Shown piece by piece: positions 41,004 to 54,700 of a stretch of DNA of 64,000 nucleotides (position 1 is its first letter; every line of letters begins with the position of its first letter). The position numbers and the translations under genes were made by a program. This DNA is from Intestinibacillus sp. Marseille-P6563 (GTDB lineage Bacteria; Bacillota; Clostridia; Oscillospirales; Butyricicoccaceae): assembly GCF_900604335.1 (NCBI RefSeq), contig NZ_UWOD01000003.1, forward strand, positions 19,440-83,439. Reading direction: 5' to 3'. The notes beneath the pieces are model-generated. The model saw only the letters and a program-made list of their open reading frames with translations, was not told where the DNA came from and searched no databases.

Positions 41004-41968
41004 AAAAGGGAAAACTGATTGTAAGCACAGCGCTGGCATTTGCCCTGGCGGCCGGGATGACGGCCGGAGCCGTCGATCAGACCGCGAAAGCGACTACCAG
41101 CAAAGTGTTGGTGGACGGCAAGGAGATTTCCTTCACGGCCTACGAGATCAATGACTACAACTATTTCAAGCTGCGCGATATCGCAGCGGCAGTAAACGGT
41201 TCTGCCAAGCAGTTTGCAGTCGGTTGGGATGCAGCAGCGAATGCGATCAGCCTGACCAGCAGCACAGCTTATACGCCCGCAGGCGGCGAGCTGGAACCGC
41301 CGGCAAGCATGGAGAATGCAACGGCCAAGGAAACCAACAGCGCGGTTTCCCTGGATGGCACGGCACAGGACTTCGATGCCTACGAGATCAACGACTATAA
41401 CTATTTCAAGCTGCGTGACGTATGTGCAGCCCTGGACATCGAGGTCGGCTGGGATGCGGCAACGCAGACGATCACCCTGACAACCACCGGCGCAGCCGAG
41501 GACGAAGGGGAGCAGGAGCAGCCGACAGAGGAACCGACCGCCAATGGTCACATTCTTAGCCCGGCCATTGACCAGCCGATTGTACGGCCAGAGGGCGAGA
41601 ATGTTCGGGATGTGAAGGTTTATGGCGGGGTTTATAAAGGCTTAATGACTCCGGTTGCAGGTGCACAGTTAGAGTTCTATGCAGATGCGGAAGGTACTCA
41701 GCTTATCGGCACCACTACGACCGATGAGAATGGGGAGTATGAGCTGATGCTTCCAGTGGATATGACGCTTGATCCATTTCATATTGGAAGATATAAAGGT
41801 CAAATCTGGGTGGAAGCTTATTGGGTAGATGCCCAAGGAAATAAGTATTCAAATGTTGATGGCTTTTCTACACCTCGCCCATTTCATCCTATTGATGATT
41901 TGAGTATTGAAGTTGATGGTGGTATTAATAGTTCGATTTGGATTTCGAGCAGCCCCACCAACTGGTAA
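41000..41968 (+). CDS. exported stalk-domain protein (copy 3)
   Basis: 322 residues, same signal peptide and stalk repeats as copies 1 and 2. The linker is shorter and the C-terminal domain diverged (YKGLMTPVAGAQLEFYADAE; ending SIWISSSPTNW). The common last residues SSPTNW are kept in all three. Coupled to fic by an ATGA overlap. Confidence 0.75.
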   Translation: MKKGKLIVSTALAFALAAGMTAGAVDQTAKATTSKVLVDGKEISFTAYEINDYNYFKLRDIAAAVNGSAKQFAVGWDAAANAISLTSSTAYTPAGGELEPPASMENATAKETNSAVSLDGTAQDFDAYEINDYNYFKLRDVCAALDIEVGWDAATQTITLTTTGAAEDEGEQEQPTEEPTANGHILSPAIDQPIVRPEGENVRDVKVYGGVYKGLMTPVAGAQLEFYADAEGTQLIGTTTTDENGEYELMLPVDMTLDPFHIGRYKGQIWVEAYWVDAQGNKYSNVDGFSTPRPFHPIDDLSIEVDGGINSSIWISSSPTNW

Positions 41969-41982
41969 ACACAAGTAAAAGC

Positions 41983-42066
41983 AAACGCCGACATGAATTT
42001 CATGTCGGCGTTTTTATATCGATCAGAAAGGCAGGAGCCGACACGAAACCGTGTCGGCTCTTTTTG
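41983..42066 (+). terminator. two tandem terminator hairpins
   Basis: Third copy of the hairpin pair that follows the stalk genes. Confidence 0.75.
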
Positions 42067-42068
42067 TT

Positions 42069-42353
42069 TTAAGCGTTTGGCACAAATTCCAGTTTTAGCT
42101 GCATGCCAAGAGCGACTGCAAGGCGCTGCAAGGTTTTGATCGAGGGATTGGCCGTACCATTCTCCATGCGACTGATATCTGCTTGGGCAATGCCGGTCAG
42201 TTCCGATAACTGCTTCTGCGTTAGATGCTTCTTTTCCCTGGCATCCAAAAGCAAGCGAATTAACTGAAACTCCGGTTCCATTGCATCCCAGGCTTCTTTG
42301 AATGCAGGATCACTCATCTGTGCATTTAAAGTTTCACGATAGCTTTTTCCCAT
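42069..42353 (-). CDS. HigA-type HTH antitoxin (copy B)
   Basis: 94 residues identical to 30907-31191, here with ATG start and the toxin gene directly upstream (5-bp gap), toxin-first order as in HigBA. The XRE domain would bind the direct repeats in the promoter. Confidence 0.85.
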   Translation of the reverse strand: MGKSYRETLNAQMSDPAFKEAWDAMEPEFQLIRLLLDAREKKHLTQKQLSELTGIAQADISRMENGTANPSIKTLQRLAVALGMQLKLEFVPNA

Positions 42354-42358
42354 AGTAG

Positions 42359-42709
42359 TTACTCCTCTCTTTGCAAATATTCAGTGCGATATTTTCGGGC
42401 GAGTTCGATTTCAGAACGTGGCGTTTTTTGGGTTTTCTTAACAAAACCGTTCGTCAGAATAATCTTTCGGCCAACGACAAAGAAATATAGGATTCGCGTA
42501 ATATCACTTCCTTGCTTGGCACGGATTTCGAAAATGCCGTCCTCTAATGATTTCGAGAATGGCTCGCGTAAAGCATTCCCTTTTTCGGCTAATAAGTCAA
42601 GAAGGTGAAATATTTTGGCACGCATTTTTACATCTTGGGCCAAAATAAATTCCTCTACGGGATAGGTTCCATCAGATTTTTGAAAATATTCCACTTCGAA
42701 ATCGTACAT
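42359..42709 (-). CDS. HigB/RelE-like (Gp49-type) toxin
   Basis: 116 residues with the DUF891/Gp49 pattern (PVEEFILAQDVKMRAKIF ... IFEIRAKQGSDITRILYFFV, then NGFVKKTQKTP), the usual partner of the downstream HTH. Such toxins cut mRNA on ribosomes. No counterpart in cassette copy A. Confidence 0.88.
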   Translation of the reverse strand: MYDFEVEYFQKSDGTYPVEEFILAQDVKMRAKIFHLLDLLAEKGNALREPFSKSLEDGIFEIRAKQGSDITRILYFFVVGRKIILTNGFVKKTQKTPRSEIELARKYRTEYLQREE

Positions 42710-42725
42710 AATATCCCCTCAAAAG

Positions 42726-42775
42726 TATGTGATATATCCTATATTCATTATATGTGATATATAACATATTGTCAA
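42726..42775 (-). promoter_or_regulatory. higBA-like promoter with direct repeats
   Basis: Minus strand TTGACA (42770-42775), 17 bp, TATAAT (42747-42752). TATGTGATATAT occurs at 42726-42737 and 42751-42762 and may be the antitoxin operator. Confidence 0.6.
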
Positions 42776-42783
42776 GTAATTTT

Positions 42784-45700
42784 GAAGATAATCAGAAGCG
42801 GTATTCGCTTTTGTTGAGATAGATACTTTGTAAAAAGGAGTGAGGTCCTAATGAAAATACCATGGCGATGGAAAGAAACTCTAAAACAAAATGTCGCACG
42901 CTTTCTGGTCGCCTGTATGATTGTGACCCTTATCCCGACTTCGGTCATCACAATGGCATCTGCCGCTCAGGTCGTTGTCAAGGATGAGGAAGAACTTCGT
43001 GAGGCATACGAAACAGTCAGTAATGGCGATATTATTCGCTTATCACACGACATTCAACTGAGCGAACCGTTGCAATGGGATCGGGATATCAGTATCACCA
43101 TTGATGGCAGTGAGAATCTGTATAAAATCATGCCGTCGCCTGATTTTCCGACAGCACCGTATGAACAGCAGTTTTTAATCAATATCACAAAAACCGATGT
43201 TCATTTTTATCACATTATTATAAACGGTGACGGCCGAGTTGGCGGCATCAACATCTACAATGACTGCTCACAAGAACAGAATTACCATTTCGATGCGATG
43301 ACAGTCGTAAATACTAATCGCGGTGCAGGCAATGGCAGCGGTGTTTCCATTTCTTCGTACAGTGATAGTGTGCCGGTGACCAATGGTTTTACGAACGTGA
43401 ATTCCACCCATGTGGCCATTGATAATGGAACAATTTTTACCAATAACTATCTCGCTCCTGATGATAGCAGTAGTTTTGGCGCGGCGTTGTACACACGCGG
43501 TAATGTCCTGGTCAATATCGATGATGCAACCTTTAGTAACAATACAGCGTGCTCAGGCGGCGCGATCAGCCAGACCTATTCGTACATCACGATGACCAGT
43601 CAAACCGTGTTTACTGGAAACCGTGCCGGGCAGCGCGGCGGCGCGATCATCTGTAATGGTCCCCTGGTGATGGATGGCACACAGATCTCTGGCAATACAT
43701 CCGACCAGTTCGGCGGCGCGATCTTTGTTGCGGCGCATACAGGCAACCATGGTCAGGTGGTCATGAAGAACGGCGCATCGATCACGGGCAATACCGCGAA
43801 CAGCGCGGGCGGCGGTATGTACATTTCGGACGAAGCCGAGGTTTATCTGGATGAAGCATCGAACGGCCAGCCGATTTCTGTCACAAATAACCGTGTGCCC
43901 AGTGCAGGCGGGGCAGACAATGAGAAGAACAATATCTTTGTTGCGGCAGTTGGCGCAAAGCTGTATGTGGCGTCGGCGCATACAAAGGGCGAGATCGGCG
44001 TTTCCACGCAGAACCCGTATAAGAGCGAAGATCTTGTCTGGTCTACTACGACAGAAGCACTGAACACGACTCCGAACGGCTCCGCCAAGGGTCTGAATGG
44101 ATGTTTGCAGCGCATGGGTGTGGCTACCTATCAGCCGTACAGTATCCAGACCAATTTCACGGAAGATCAGTATGCCCTGTTCGTTTATGACAGTGAAGTG
44201 TATCAGCTCGTGAAATCCACGACCGGCAACGACGCAATCATGCTGACCTACGGCGAAGCAGCGATTGTTTTCGATCTCAATCTGCCCGGGCAACCGGCTG
44301 AGGTGGTCGAAAAAGTTGCGGCTGGCGTGGTTATTAAGGTGCCTACTGTGCAGGACCAGACGGTCGGAAATACCAAATTCACTTTCCTGGGCTGGTATAC
44401 GGAGCCAGATGGCGGCCAGAAGGTCACAACAGTAACAGGCCCCGAAGCGGGTATTGACGTTTACTATGCGCATTGGCAGGTTGAAAGCACCGGCGGCGGT
44501 GGCGGCGGTGGCAGCATTGGTACAGGCTCGCTGCGTATCGTGTATTTCGACCAGAATACTGGCAGCGGCGGTTTGACATCCGCTTATATCCTTGCCGGTG
44601 ACTTTACGATTACCATCTATGACGATGAAGGTAATTCGGAAGAAAAGACGGTCACACTGCCGTTTGCATGGCCGGAAGACCCGGCGCGCAAGGGGTATGA
44701 CTTCAAGGGCTGGGGTGATACGCCGGATGCGACTACACCGGTCAACACCAATATCATCCCGGATAATGGCGAAACCCTGTTTGCGATCTGGGAAGCGCAT
44801 ACCCATACGCTGACCTGGGACGCCAATGGCGGCCAGGGCGGAACGACAACAACGCAGAAGTATGACGAATTGATCGTACCGCCTGCCCAGGAGCCGACAC
44901 GCGAAGGTTACACCTTTGGCGGCTGGTATATTGACCAGAAATGTACCGTGCCGATGTCCGGCGATATGACTGTAACCGGCGACCAGACATTCTATGCGTC
45001 CTGGTTGTCTGAAAAGGTTATCGTTACTTACTATGACAGCCGGGAAGGGACCTCCGTTGTCGGTACACAGGAATACAACTATGGCGATGTACTGAATCCG
45101 TTAGGACCGATCACCAATACGTCCGGACAGACCTTTGTACGGTGGGAAACAGAGGATGGCCAGGAGGCAACCGGCATTGGAGAACTGAACAATGCAGTTT
45201 TGACCTACCACAAGGGCAATAATGGTGATGATGTATCGTCGGCAGATGGATATTGGGTGCTGGATCTCTATGCAGTATGGGCCGAAGAAACCACCGACTA
45301 TATTGCAACGATCAAGTGGAATGACCTCCAAAATAACGATGGATGCCGCCCGCAGTCGGTCAAGCTGGGGCTGATTAGTTCGGTCAATAATCGTTTGGTG
45401 GGCGAAGCCACGGTCCCGGATGATGGCACAGATGTACAGACGTATACGTTCACTGATCTGCCTATCACGACCGCAGATACGTCTGTTGAAAAGATCACAT
45501 ACAGCGTATTCCTGTTGGGATATACGGACGCAGATGGCACATACCGTGAGATCAAGGATACCGCAGCATCTTCCGGTGAGATCATCGGTTCGACCTCATC
45601 GAATTATGATGATGCTGTATTTACGACATATCGCTATGCCATCAATAACTATACCACCGGTGCGACGGCAGCCGAGTATTCCGGCTCCATCTTCCTGGAT

Positions 45701-48700
45701 CACGATCTCATCACCACCGGCGATGATATCCAGTTCAGCATCCAGTGGGAAGATGAAAGCGATAACGACGGTAAGCGTCCGGGAGCTGTCACGCTGGTTT
45801 TGTACGCGGATGAAATCAAGGTAAAGGATAATCCGCTGCACAATTCGGACACAGGTGTTGTTAGTGCATCGACCTCGAATTGCAAGGTTTCTGACGATGG
45901 CAATGTGTGGACATATACATTTGAGGACTTCCAGAAATATAATGCTGGACAGGCAATCAACTATACCGTCGCAGTTACCAATCCGGACGAAACCACGAAA
46001 TTCGACCTGAACGATTACTCTACGACGTATCTGAACAGCAAAAACGATGCAGTAGGCGATGCAAATGGCGCGATTATTTCCCGTGCAATCGAGTTAACGG
46101 ATAAGACTGTAACGATTACATGGGATGATGAATCGAACCGTGATGGCATCCGCCCGGAAAATGTAGTCGTTACCCTATCGGCCTACCAGTGGAATAACAA
46201 AACATACCGCTGGGAAGAAATCATGGTTGATACCGCCGATGTAACGGGAGCCGATGATGAGGACACTTGGAGCTATACCTTTGAAGATGTAAAAAAATTC
46301 AATGGTGGCCAAGAGATTATCTATAAAGCGGCTATTACATCGGATCTCAATGCTCATATCCCGGTTGGTGCGAATCGCTACACGGCAGTGGCAAATGAGC
46401 TGGACATTGTAGTTTCCCATGATTGCAATGTAAAAAATGTGCCCGTTACCATTGAATGGGATGATGCGCAGAACACGGATAATATTCGTCCGTCCACAAT
46501 TATTGTGCAGCTATACGCTGATGGCGTGCCTTTGGAGGGTGCCGCATATGCTCACCTTTTAAGTGGCAATCTGACAGCCGATACATGGGAGTACACGTTT
46601 GAGAATTTGCCTGTAAACCGTGCCGGTGAAGAAGGGCAGGAAATCGTGTATACCATTGCTGCTGAAGAAGCGGTTGAGGATTCTCTGTACGGGACATATA
46701 TCTCCACTGCAAACGGCGAAGAAGAAGAAATTGTCCGTTACACGGCCAGCTACATGAGCGCAGCCGGAGAAACTACGGATGATCTCACCGAATCGGCGTA
46801 TCCCTATGTGAAATTAACCCATGGAACGGATCAAGGTACGGTCAATCTGTATGCCAGCTGGCATGATGACCAGAACCGCGACGGTAAGCGACCGAGCAGC
46901 ATTCAAGTGGATCTGTACAAGCAGGTCGGCAGCGAAAAGACATTTATCCAGACCTACACGGTAACAGCTGGGCGGGATAATTCGTGGACATACACGGTAA
47001 AGGGCTTGCCGCTGAACGAAGATGGCCAGAAAATTACCTATCTTGTTGATGTCAACGAGGATTTCCGTCAGCAGCTTGAAAAGAGTGGCTATACCTGTTC
47101 GATGGAAGGTAACACGGTCCATCTGTACTATACGCCGTCTGTGGGCTATGTTACTGGTCATATCAACTGGAACGATAATGGCAACAATGACAACCTGCGG
47201 CCGGACAGCGTAACTGCTACTCTGTATGCGAACGGCAAATCCACCGGGCAGACGCTTGAGCTGAACGCAGATAATGACTGGACGCAGACCTGGAAGGACG
47301 TTGATAGCTACTACAACAACAACGGTACCACCGGCACACCGGTCGTCTACACGATTGTTGTTGATGTGCCGGACGGCTACACGGTCAGCTATACGCCAGA
47401 GAGCACCACGACGGTCGATCCGCAGACCATCAACATTGACCTTGCTCATGGAGTAGATCAGCAGGCCCTGGAAGGCGCGATTTACTGGAATGATAGTGGC
47501 AATCAGGATGGCAAGCGACCGGATAGCGTAAATGTTCAGCTTTATGCGAATGGCGAAAAGGTTGTAGGAAAGACTGCTGATGTCACCGGCGAAGGAGATA
47601 TCTGGACAGTCAATTTCTCCGGCCTTGACAAGTATCAGGATGGCGAGCTGATCGACTATACCATTCGGCTTAACGACGATACCGGTCGGACCTATGAGGC
47701 GTTGACCGCGGGCATGAATTTGTATTTGTCGTATAACGCAGCCGTTGCCGACATTGAAGTATCCTTCCGCTTTGACGATCGCAACAATGCGGACGGTGTG
47801 CGGCCGGATGCTCTGTATCTCAATCTTACCGCAGATGGCATGCCAATCGATGAGGCAGACTACAAGCGCACGGTTAATTTTGATACGGATGGCATGACGT
47901 GGACGTTTAGCGACCTTCCGGTCTACTCGACCAATGGCACAAAGATTGCCTATAACGCAGAGGTTGAGCTGTCTGCTGATTATGGTGCGACAGATTACAC
48001 GGTAAAAACGTCGCGGGATGTTGAGCTTTCGGAAACGAACAGCAATAACAACCAGATTATTATTACCCTTTCCCGTAGCAGCAATACCGACACGGAAACG
48101 GGCCATATCTATTGGTTTGACGCGAACAATCAGCGTGGCAACCGCCCGGACAGCCTGACTGTTGTTGTCCGTAGCGATGCCAGCACAGCGGTTGTCGGCA
48201 CCTACACGATCAATAGCAAGACCGGCAAAGTGACGGATGCAAAGAGTAATGAAGTTGGCAGCGTAACAGTTTCCGAATGGGGTTCGGACGGCTCATCCTG
48301 CTGGACGTACACCATTGATGGTTTGACGCAGAATGCTGTTTATGACGGCGTATCGAGTGAGATTTTCTACACCGCAACGGCCAATACTACCGGTGTTACG
48401 TCGTGGTATACGGTTTCCGATGGTATCAGCCTTGATATTGCGCTGACTCATAAAAACTATTTGGACGATGTGGGCTCCAGCACGCAGGATTTCTCCATTA
48501 CGCTGAGCTGGTTGGATAACAACAATGCCTGGAACTACCGCCCGAATACGACCGGCGTGGATATCACATTGCTGGCCAACGGCACTGAATACGACAGTAT
48601 CCATTTAACGCAGACCGCTGTGGCCAGCGGCAATGATAATGCGTGGGAATACACGTTCAACGATCTCCCGACCTACCTCAACGGGAATGCTGTTGTATGG

Positions 48701-48733
48701 ACGGCACAGATCAATGACATTGCCAAGTACACG
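42784..48733 (+). repeat. 5.95-kb duplicated segment (surface gene copy B)
   Basis: Counterpart of 20298-26247 at constant offset. It starts upstream of the gene in the promoter/leader region. Confidence 0.9.
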
Positions 48734-51700
48734 GAAAGCACAGCAAATCACGATGACTATGCAACGATCACCATGACACAGAGCATCGGCTTTGATTTTA
48801 CGGTCAATTGGAACGATGCTGATGATGATGACGCGGCGCGCCCGGATGAAGTTACCGTGGACATCTACGGTGACGGCACCAAGGTTGGCGAAATCATGTT
48901 GACTGGTGACGGCAATACCTGGACGGGTTCGGTCACAGATCTTCCGGTTTGGCGGACAGTCGGTACAACAATCCCAGTTGCATATTCGTTCCGCTGGTCG
49001 GATGCGACGGGCAATACGCTGATCGACAACTACTACACCGCTACCCCGACCCATGACGGCGCACCGGTAGAAACAGATGCGTTCTACTGGCTCTCCGCGA
49101 CCGCCTGGGGCGCAATCGACGGTGGGCTGGATGACCTTACTGGACAATACCAGTGGGAAACCACACTGACCCGTAACCAGGAAACCCGTGATGTCTATGC
49201 TGATATCCTGTGGGATGACGATGGAAACCGTGATGGCATCCGCCCGGAAAGCATTGAAGTACAGCTCCTTGCCAACGGTGTACCATCTGGTGAGCCTGTC
49301 ACTGTATCGGGCGGCAGCACGGATAGCAGCTGGCCGATCAAATGGGAAAACCAGAATGTGTACGACGGTGGCCAGCCGATCGTGTATACGGTCGAGATGG
49401 TCACGGTTCCGGATGGCTATGCAGCAGCTACCGATAGTACGGGACTGAATATCACTCTGACCCATGCTGCGGAAACGACCAGCGTTACCGGTACAGTAAA
49501 CTGGGACGATGCGAGCGAAGCCCATTACGAATACAATTCGCAGGGCGAGCTGATTCGAAGCTGGTATGGTATTGAGCGCGTAGATGTATTTATGCAGCTG
49601 CTTATCAATGGTGAGCCCTATGGCGAACCAATTAAAATCCCAGCTTCCGGCTATGCGCAGGATGGCAATGCACAAGCGACTTATGCTTCCTACACATGGG
49701 ATGACCTGTTTGTTCATGAAAACGAGGGCGAAACCAATGAATACACGATTTCCGTGTATTCGCCGGAGTTGGATGAACTGCTGGCAGATGGCTACACGCA
49801 GACCTATGATTTTGAAACAGCGTATAAACCGGCAACCACAATCCATCATACATACTACGATGTACGCGGTACAGTATGGTATCTGTATAATGTGAGCGAT
49901 GATTTCCGGTTGGAAAACGTACCAGTAACGGCATATCTTTATGACGCAGAGAGCAAAACGTACACGGCAGTTGGATCGGATGTTACCGACGAAAACGGCG
50001 AGTATGAGATCCGCAATATCCCGCAGGGTCTTATCACTGTACGTGCAACCTATGCGTATGGAGATTATACCTATGCTGGTAGTGTGGGTGTACAGCTTAA
50101 TCTATGCGATCAGAACGATGTTGATCTAATCGTAAACCGTGATGCTCAGACGGACAGCGATCTGTACCGTTATGCAGCGTCCGGACGTGCGTATTATCAA
50201 ACTGATCGGACAGATGAAAGCACCCGCACGGCAGTACCGGCGGGCAGCGTAGTGCTGTTGTACAAGATCACAGATACGGTGGAAAATGCACAATATGTTG
50301 GCATGACCACCACGGATGCGCTGGGCGCATACCAGTTTGAATCTCTGGAAAGCGGCACCTATCTGGTAAATGTCGTATTCAACTATGCGGATGGCACATA
50401 CACCTACGATAATAGCGATGCACAAGCGGATGGCCTGACTTTCCGCATTAACGGCGCCGATGTAAATTGGCCGGACATCGTTAAACAGGTGAATGCGCAG
50501 ATTGATCCTGGTCCCGATCCCGATCCAGGCGAAAATCCTGATCCGGAGCCTGATCTGCCTGAGCCTTGCGTAGTCGATGGCATGGTCTACTTCTCCGATA
50601 ACGGGCAGCACACCACCGATCCGGTAGAGGGCGTGGATGTCTACATCTACACCGCTGCAAATAATGCTCTGGTTGGGCAAGCAGTAACCGATGCTGATGG
50701 GCATTGGAGCACCGAGGGTATTGGTGCAGGCGATTATATCGGCGTGTTCAGCTATGCGGGCAGCACTTCGCGCGTCCTGCATTTCACAGTCACGGACGAT
50801 GATTTTGCGATTGGCACCTATACCGCAGCTACTCAGTATTTTGATCGTCAGAGTAATGTCAGCACCGCTACGATTCGCGGCGTAGTGCTGGATGATGACG
50901 GCAACCAGACAAGCGCGCTGGTTCAGATTCTTTCTGAGAGCGGAGACATTGTAGATGTAGCCTATACGGACAAGGACGGCTTCTACTCGTTCACTGTCCA
51001 GAGCGGCCAAACCTATCGTGTCAAGATTGTTTCCGTAGACCGCGAAACTGAGTACCTGACAGCTGGCGATCCGGACGATGAATATACGACGCTTGATTAC
51101 TACACGATCAGCGGTAATTTCTCGATCGATGGCACGGCACAAAGTGGTGCAACCGCAGTGCTTTACAAAATCAACGATGAGGACACAGCCGGTTCCCCGA
51201 TTACCGCAACTCTGACAGACAGCAACGGTGATTACACCATGCAGGTCATGGATGCCGGTAATTACCGTGTAACCATGTACAAAGATGGTCAAGTTTACGC
51301 GAACCATATGGTATCCGTGGGCTATCAGGAGTATGAGCCGACTGTCACCGGCAGTGATGGATCGTATTCCATCAGTGGTAGTGAGCCGGACGGCTACGAT
51401 AGCGGTATCCTGTACGATATCAGCACAAAGGTTGTCAAAAAGGTTGCCGAGTTTGGAGCAGGAAGCACCTACTCGTTTGAAGATCTTCCGGCTGGCACCT
51501 ATATGCTGGAGCTGATGCGGGATGGCGCTCTGATCCGATACTATATCGATGCTCCTGATACTGTGATTGACGTAAACCACTACGTTACGGTATCCGGCAG
51601 CGTCACCGGCAGCGATGGCAGTCCGGTATTGGGTGCGATTGTGACCCTGCTGAATAGCGAGGGGGAACAGGTTGGTGAGCAGACTATAATCACCAACGGC

Positions 51701-54700
51701 AATTACGAGTATTCCGGCCTCCCCGCAGGCACGTATACCGTACAGATCGATAAGCCGGTTGCTGGCACAGAACTGGTGAATAAGACCACCGATGAGCCGG
51801 ACAGCTACGGCGCATCCTATCCAGGAGGTATGCCGGATGGGTCGGTATGGAGCTGGAACATGAACGCTGTGACGGTTTCCGGTACTGTAACCGACCAGAA
51901 GGGCGAGCCTGTCAAGGGCGCAACCGTAGTGCTCAAGCTGGACAGCGATCCCGATAAGGCATATGGTGTCATGACCAATGAACACGGTCAGTGGAGCATG
52001 GGCGTTATGGATGGTACCTATACTGCTTCCGCAATGCTTGAAGCTGATGCAGACCATATCTATCACGCTACAAATGATGTGCCTGTCACTGTATCGGGCG
52101 CGGACGTATCCGGCGTAGACCTGACGATCAATCGGTATACGGTATCCGGCAGCGTTGTACGCGATGGCGACAGCGAACCGATTGATGGTGCAAATGTCAC
52201 CATTACCTATCCGGATGGTACAGAAGTATGGACTGGCACGAGCGGCGAAGATGGCGTATTCACAGCACCGCTGTTCCCGGATGACTACAAGGTATCTGTA
52301 TCCTATAAGGATCAGGCAGCAGCTGCGGATATCACTGTTGATGCAGACATGAATCTGACGCTGCGCGTCGGCATTCCGATTACGATATCCGGCATCGTGC
52401 GTGATACGGATGGGCAGCCTGTATCGGATGGTATTGTCTACTATGATGGCCCGACATCAGGTCGAGTGTATACCAGCGAAGACGGCTCTTATAGCATCAG
52501 CTTGACCGCATCCCAGACAGGCCGCTATACACTGTATGCGACTGCTGCTGGCAACACCAGTGATACGGTAACGATTGATGTGCTGACTGATACCACTCAG
52601 GATTTGATTCTCCAGGCCGATAGCACGGAACCTGATCCCAGCAAGGAGCACATGATTACAGGTGTTGTCGTAGACAATAACGGTAATCGGCTTGCAAATG
52701 CACTTGTGACCGTTGTATACGGCGATGACAAGACCAAGACGATCGAAACATCGACCAGTGACAATGGTAGCTTCCGGGTGAACGTGCCGGATGGCACCTT
52801 CTACCTGTCGGCTGTCTACGAAGCTCCGAATGGCTATTCGTATCAGACCAACGGCGAATCCACTGTCCACGTCAATGGCTCGGATGTTACCGATATTGTA
52901 CTGGCAGTGAGCCTGTCCTACGAGGTGCGCGTATCTGTTGTTGACACGGCTGGCACACCGGTAGAGGGCGCGACCGTGACCTATTCCGGCGCAAGCACAG
53001 GTGAGGTTACAACCGGCTCTGACGGCATGGCTATCCTGCAACTTGCTGGTGGCAAGTACGATTTTAAGGCTACAATCGGCAACCGTGAGAGCGGTAAGGA
53101 AACTATCGAGATCAGTAAGGCAACTGATGTTAAGCTGACCGTAGGCACGACTGGTATCGAGTATGAACCGCCTATGGTTGAAAGCCATGATAACACCATC
53201 AGCGGCCATGTAATTGATCCCAAAGGCAATCCTGTTGCCAATGCCAATGTAACGCTGCTCAAGTGGAACGTGGCGACCGAGGATTGGGATTCCATCAATA
53301 CCACCATGTCTGATGACAATGGCTATTATGAGTTCAGAGGATTAGATGATGGTAAATATCGTATTGATACGTCGTTCACCCAGTCCGACACTGTAAGCAC
53401 TACGGCTGGATCGTACCAAATCACTGGTTATGCACTGGATGATGGCGAAAACCCCTATATCCATGCAACGGTCAATTTGTATGACACCTCTGGTGAAACC
53501 CTCTTGCAAACGGTATATACCGATGAAGATGGATATTACGAGTTTACGGATCTCGAATACGCAGACTATGTGGTTGAAATCATCCCCGAGGGCGACGAAG
53601 GTGCATACACGACCACGGAAACCGTTACCGCACAGCCAGGCAGTTCCGTAATTACAGGCACGGTAACAGATGTGAACGGTGAACCTGTTGAAGGTGCAAA
53701 CGTCGTTGTATCTGGCGAGGGCGGCGATTGGTCTATGACCACGACCGAAAACGGAGAGTACCGTTTTGAAGTTCCCGCAGATGGGGACTATACCGTGACA
53801 ATCACCTATCCTGACAGCACAGTCGTTACAACGGACGGCAGCTATCAGCCTGATCCAGATGATCCGATCGCACCGATCCTGAACGCAGACAACTTCACGA
53901 TCAGCGGCTATGTCCATGATACGGACGGTAATGCGATCAACGATGCGATGGTTATCCTCCAGAACATGGATGGCGACCAGATCGACGAAACCAGCACGGA
54001 TAGCGATGGGTATTATGAATTTGCTAATGTGCGTCCAGGTCAGTATGTGGTCATCGTGATTTCTGGCGAAAATCGTCAGGAATATGAAGTTGATACTGGT
54101 AATACGAGTGACCCGGATGAGCCGACCCCGCCTGAACCGGAGGATTCTATTACTATCAGCGGCACGGTTGTCACCGATCATAAGAAACCTTTGTCTAACG
54201 CAACGATTACAGTACGCAATCTGGATACCGGTGCGGAAATCACCCTGACAGCAGATGCAAACGGGCGTTTTGATACCGGCGAAATGGACCTTGGTCGTTA
54301 CGAAATCATTGCAAGCTATACCCATGAGTATGGCACCAATATCTCCGATCCGCTGCATACCACCACATCGCAGGACGATGCTGTCCTGGTTATCATCCTG
54401 AACTATGTGGCTGATGTCAATGGCGATGGCAGTGACGAAACGGTATATGCGGGTAAAGATGATGATTTCGATACCGAGGATGACTTCTATCAGGCCGACA
54501 CCAACGGCGACGGCATCAAAGAAAACATCTATGCCGGCAAGGATAAGACACCTGGCACCGAGGATGACTTCTATCTGGCCGATTCTGACAAGGACGGCGA
54601 AGATGAAAACGTTTTCGTTGATGGTGATCGCATTCCCGGCACCGAGGATGACTTCTATCTGGCTGATCCTGATAAGGATGGCGAGGATGAAAAGATCACG

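Larger units (their letters stand above)
37415..42350 (+). repeat. 4.9-kb duplicated cassette, copy B
   Basis: Matches 26241-31188. Copy B is followed by a complete HigB-like toxin gene and the intact surface gene, so it is probably the parent arrangement. Confidence 0.9.
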
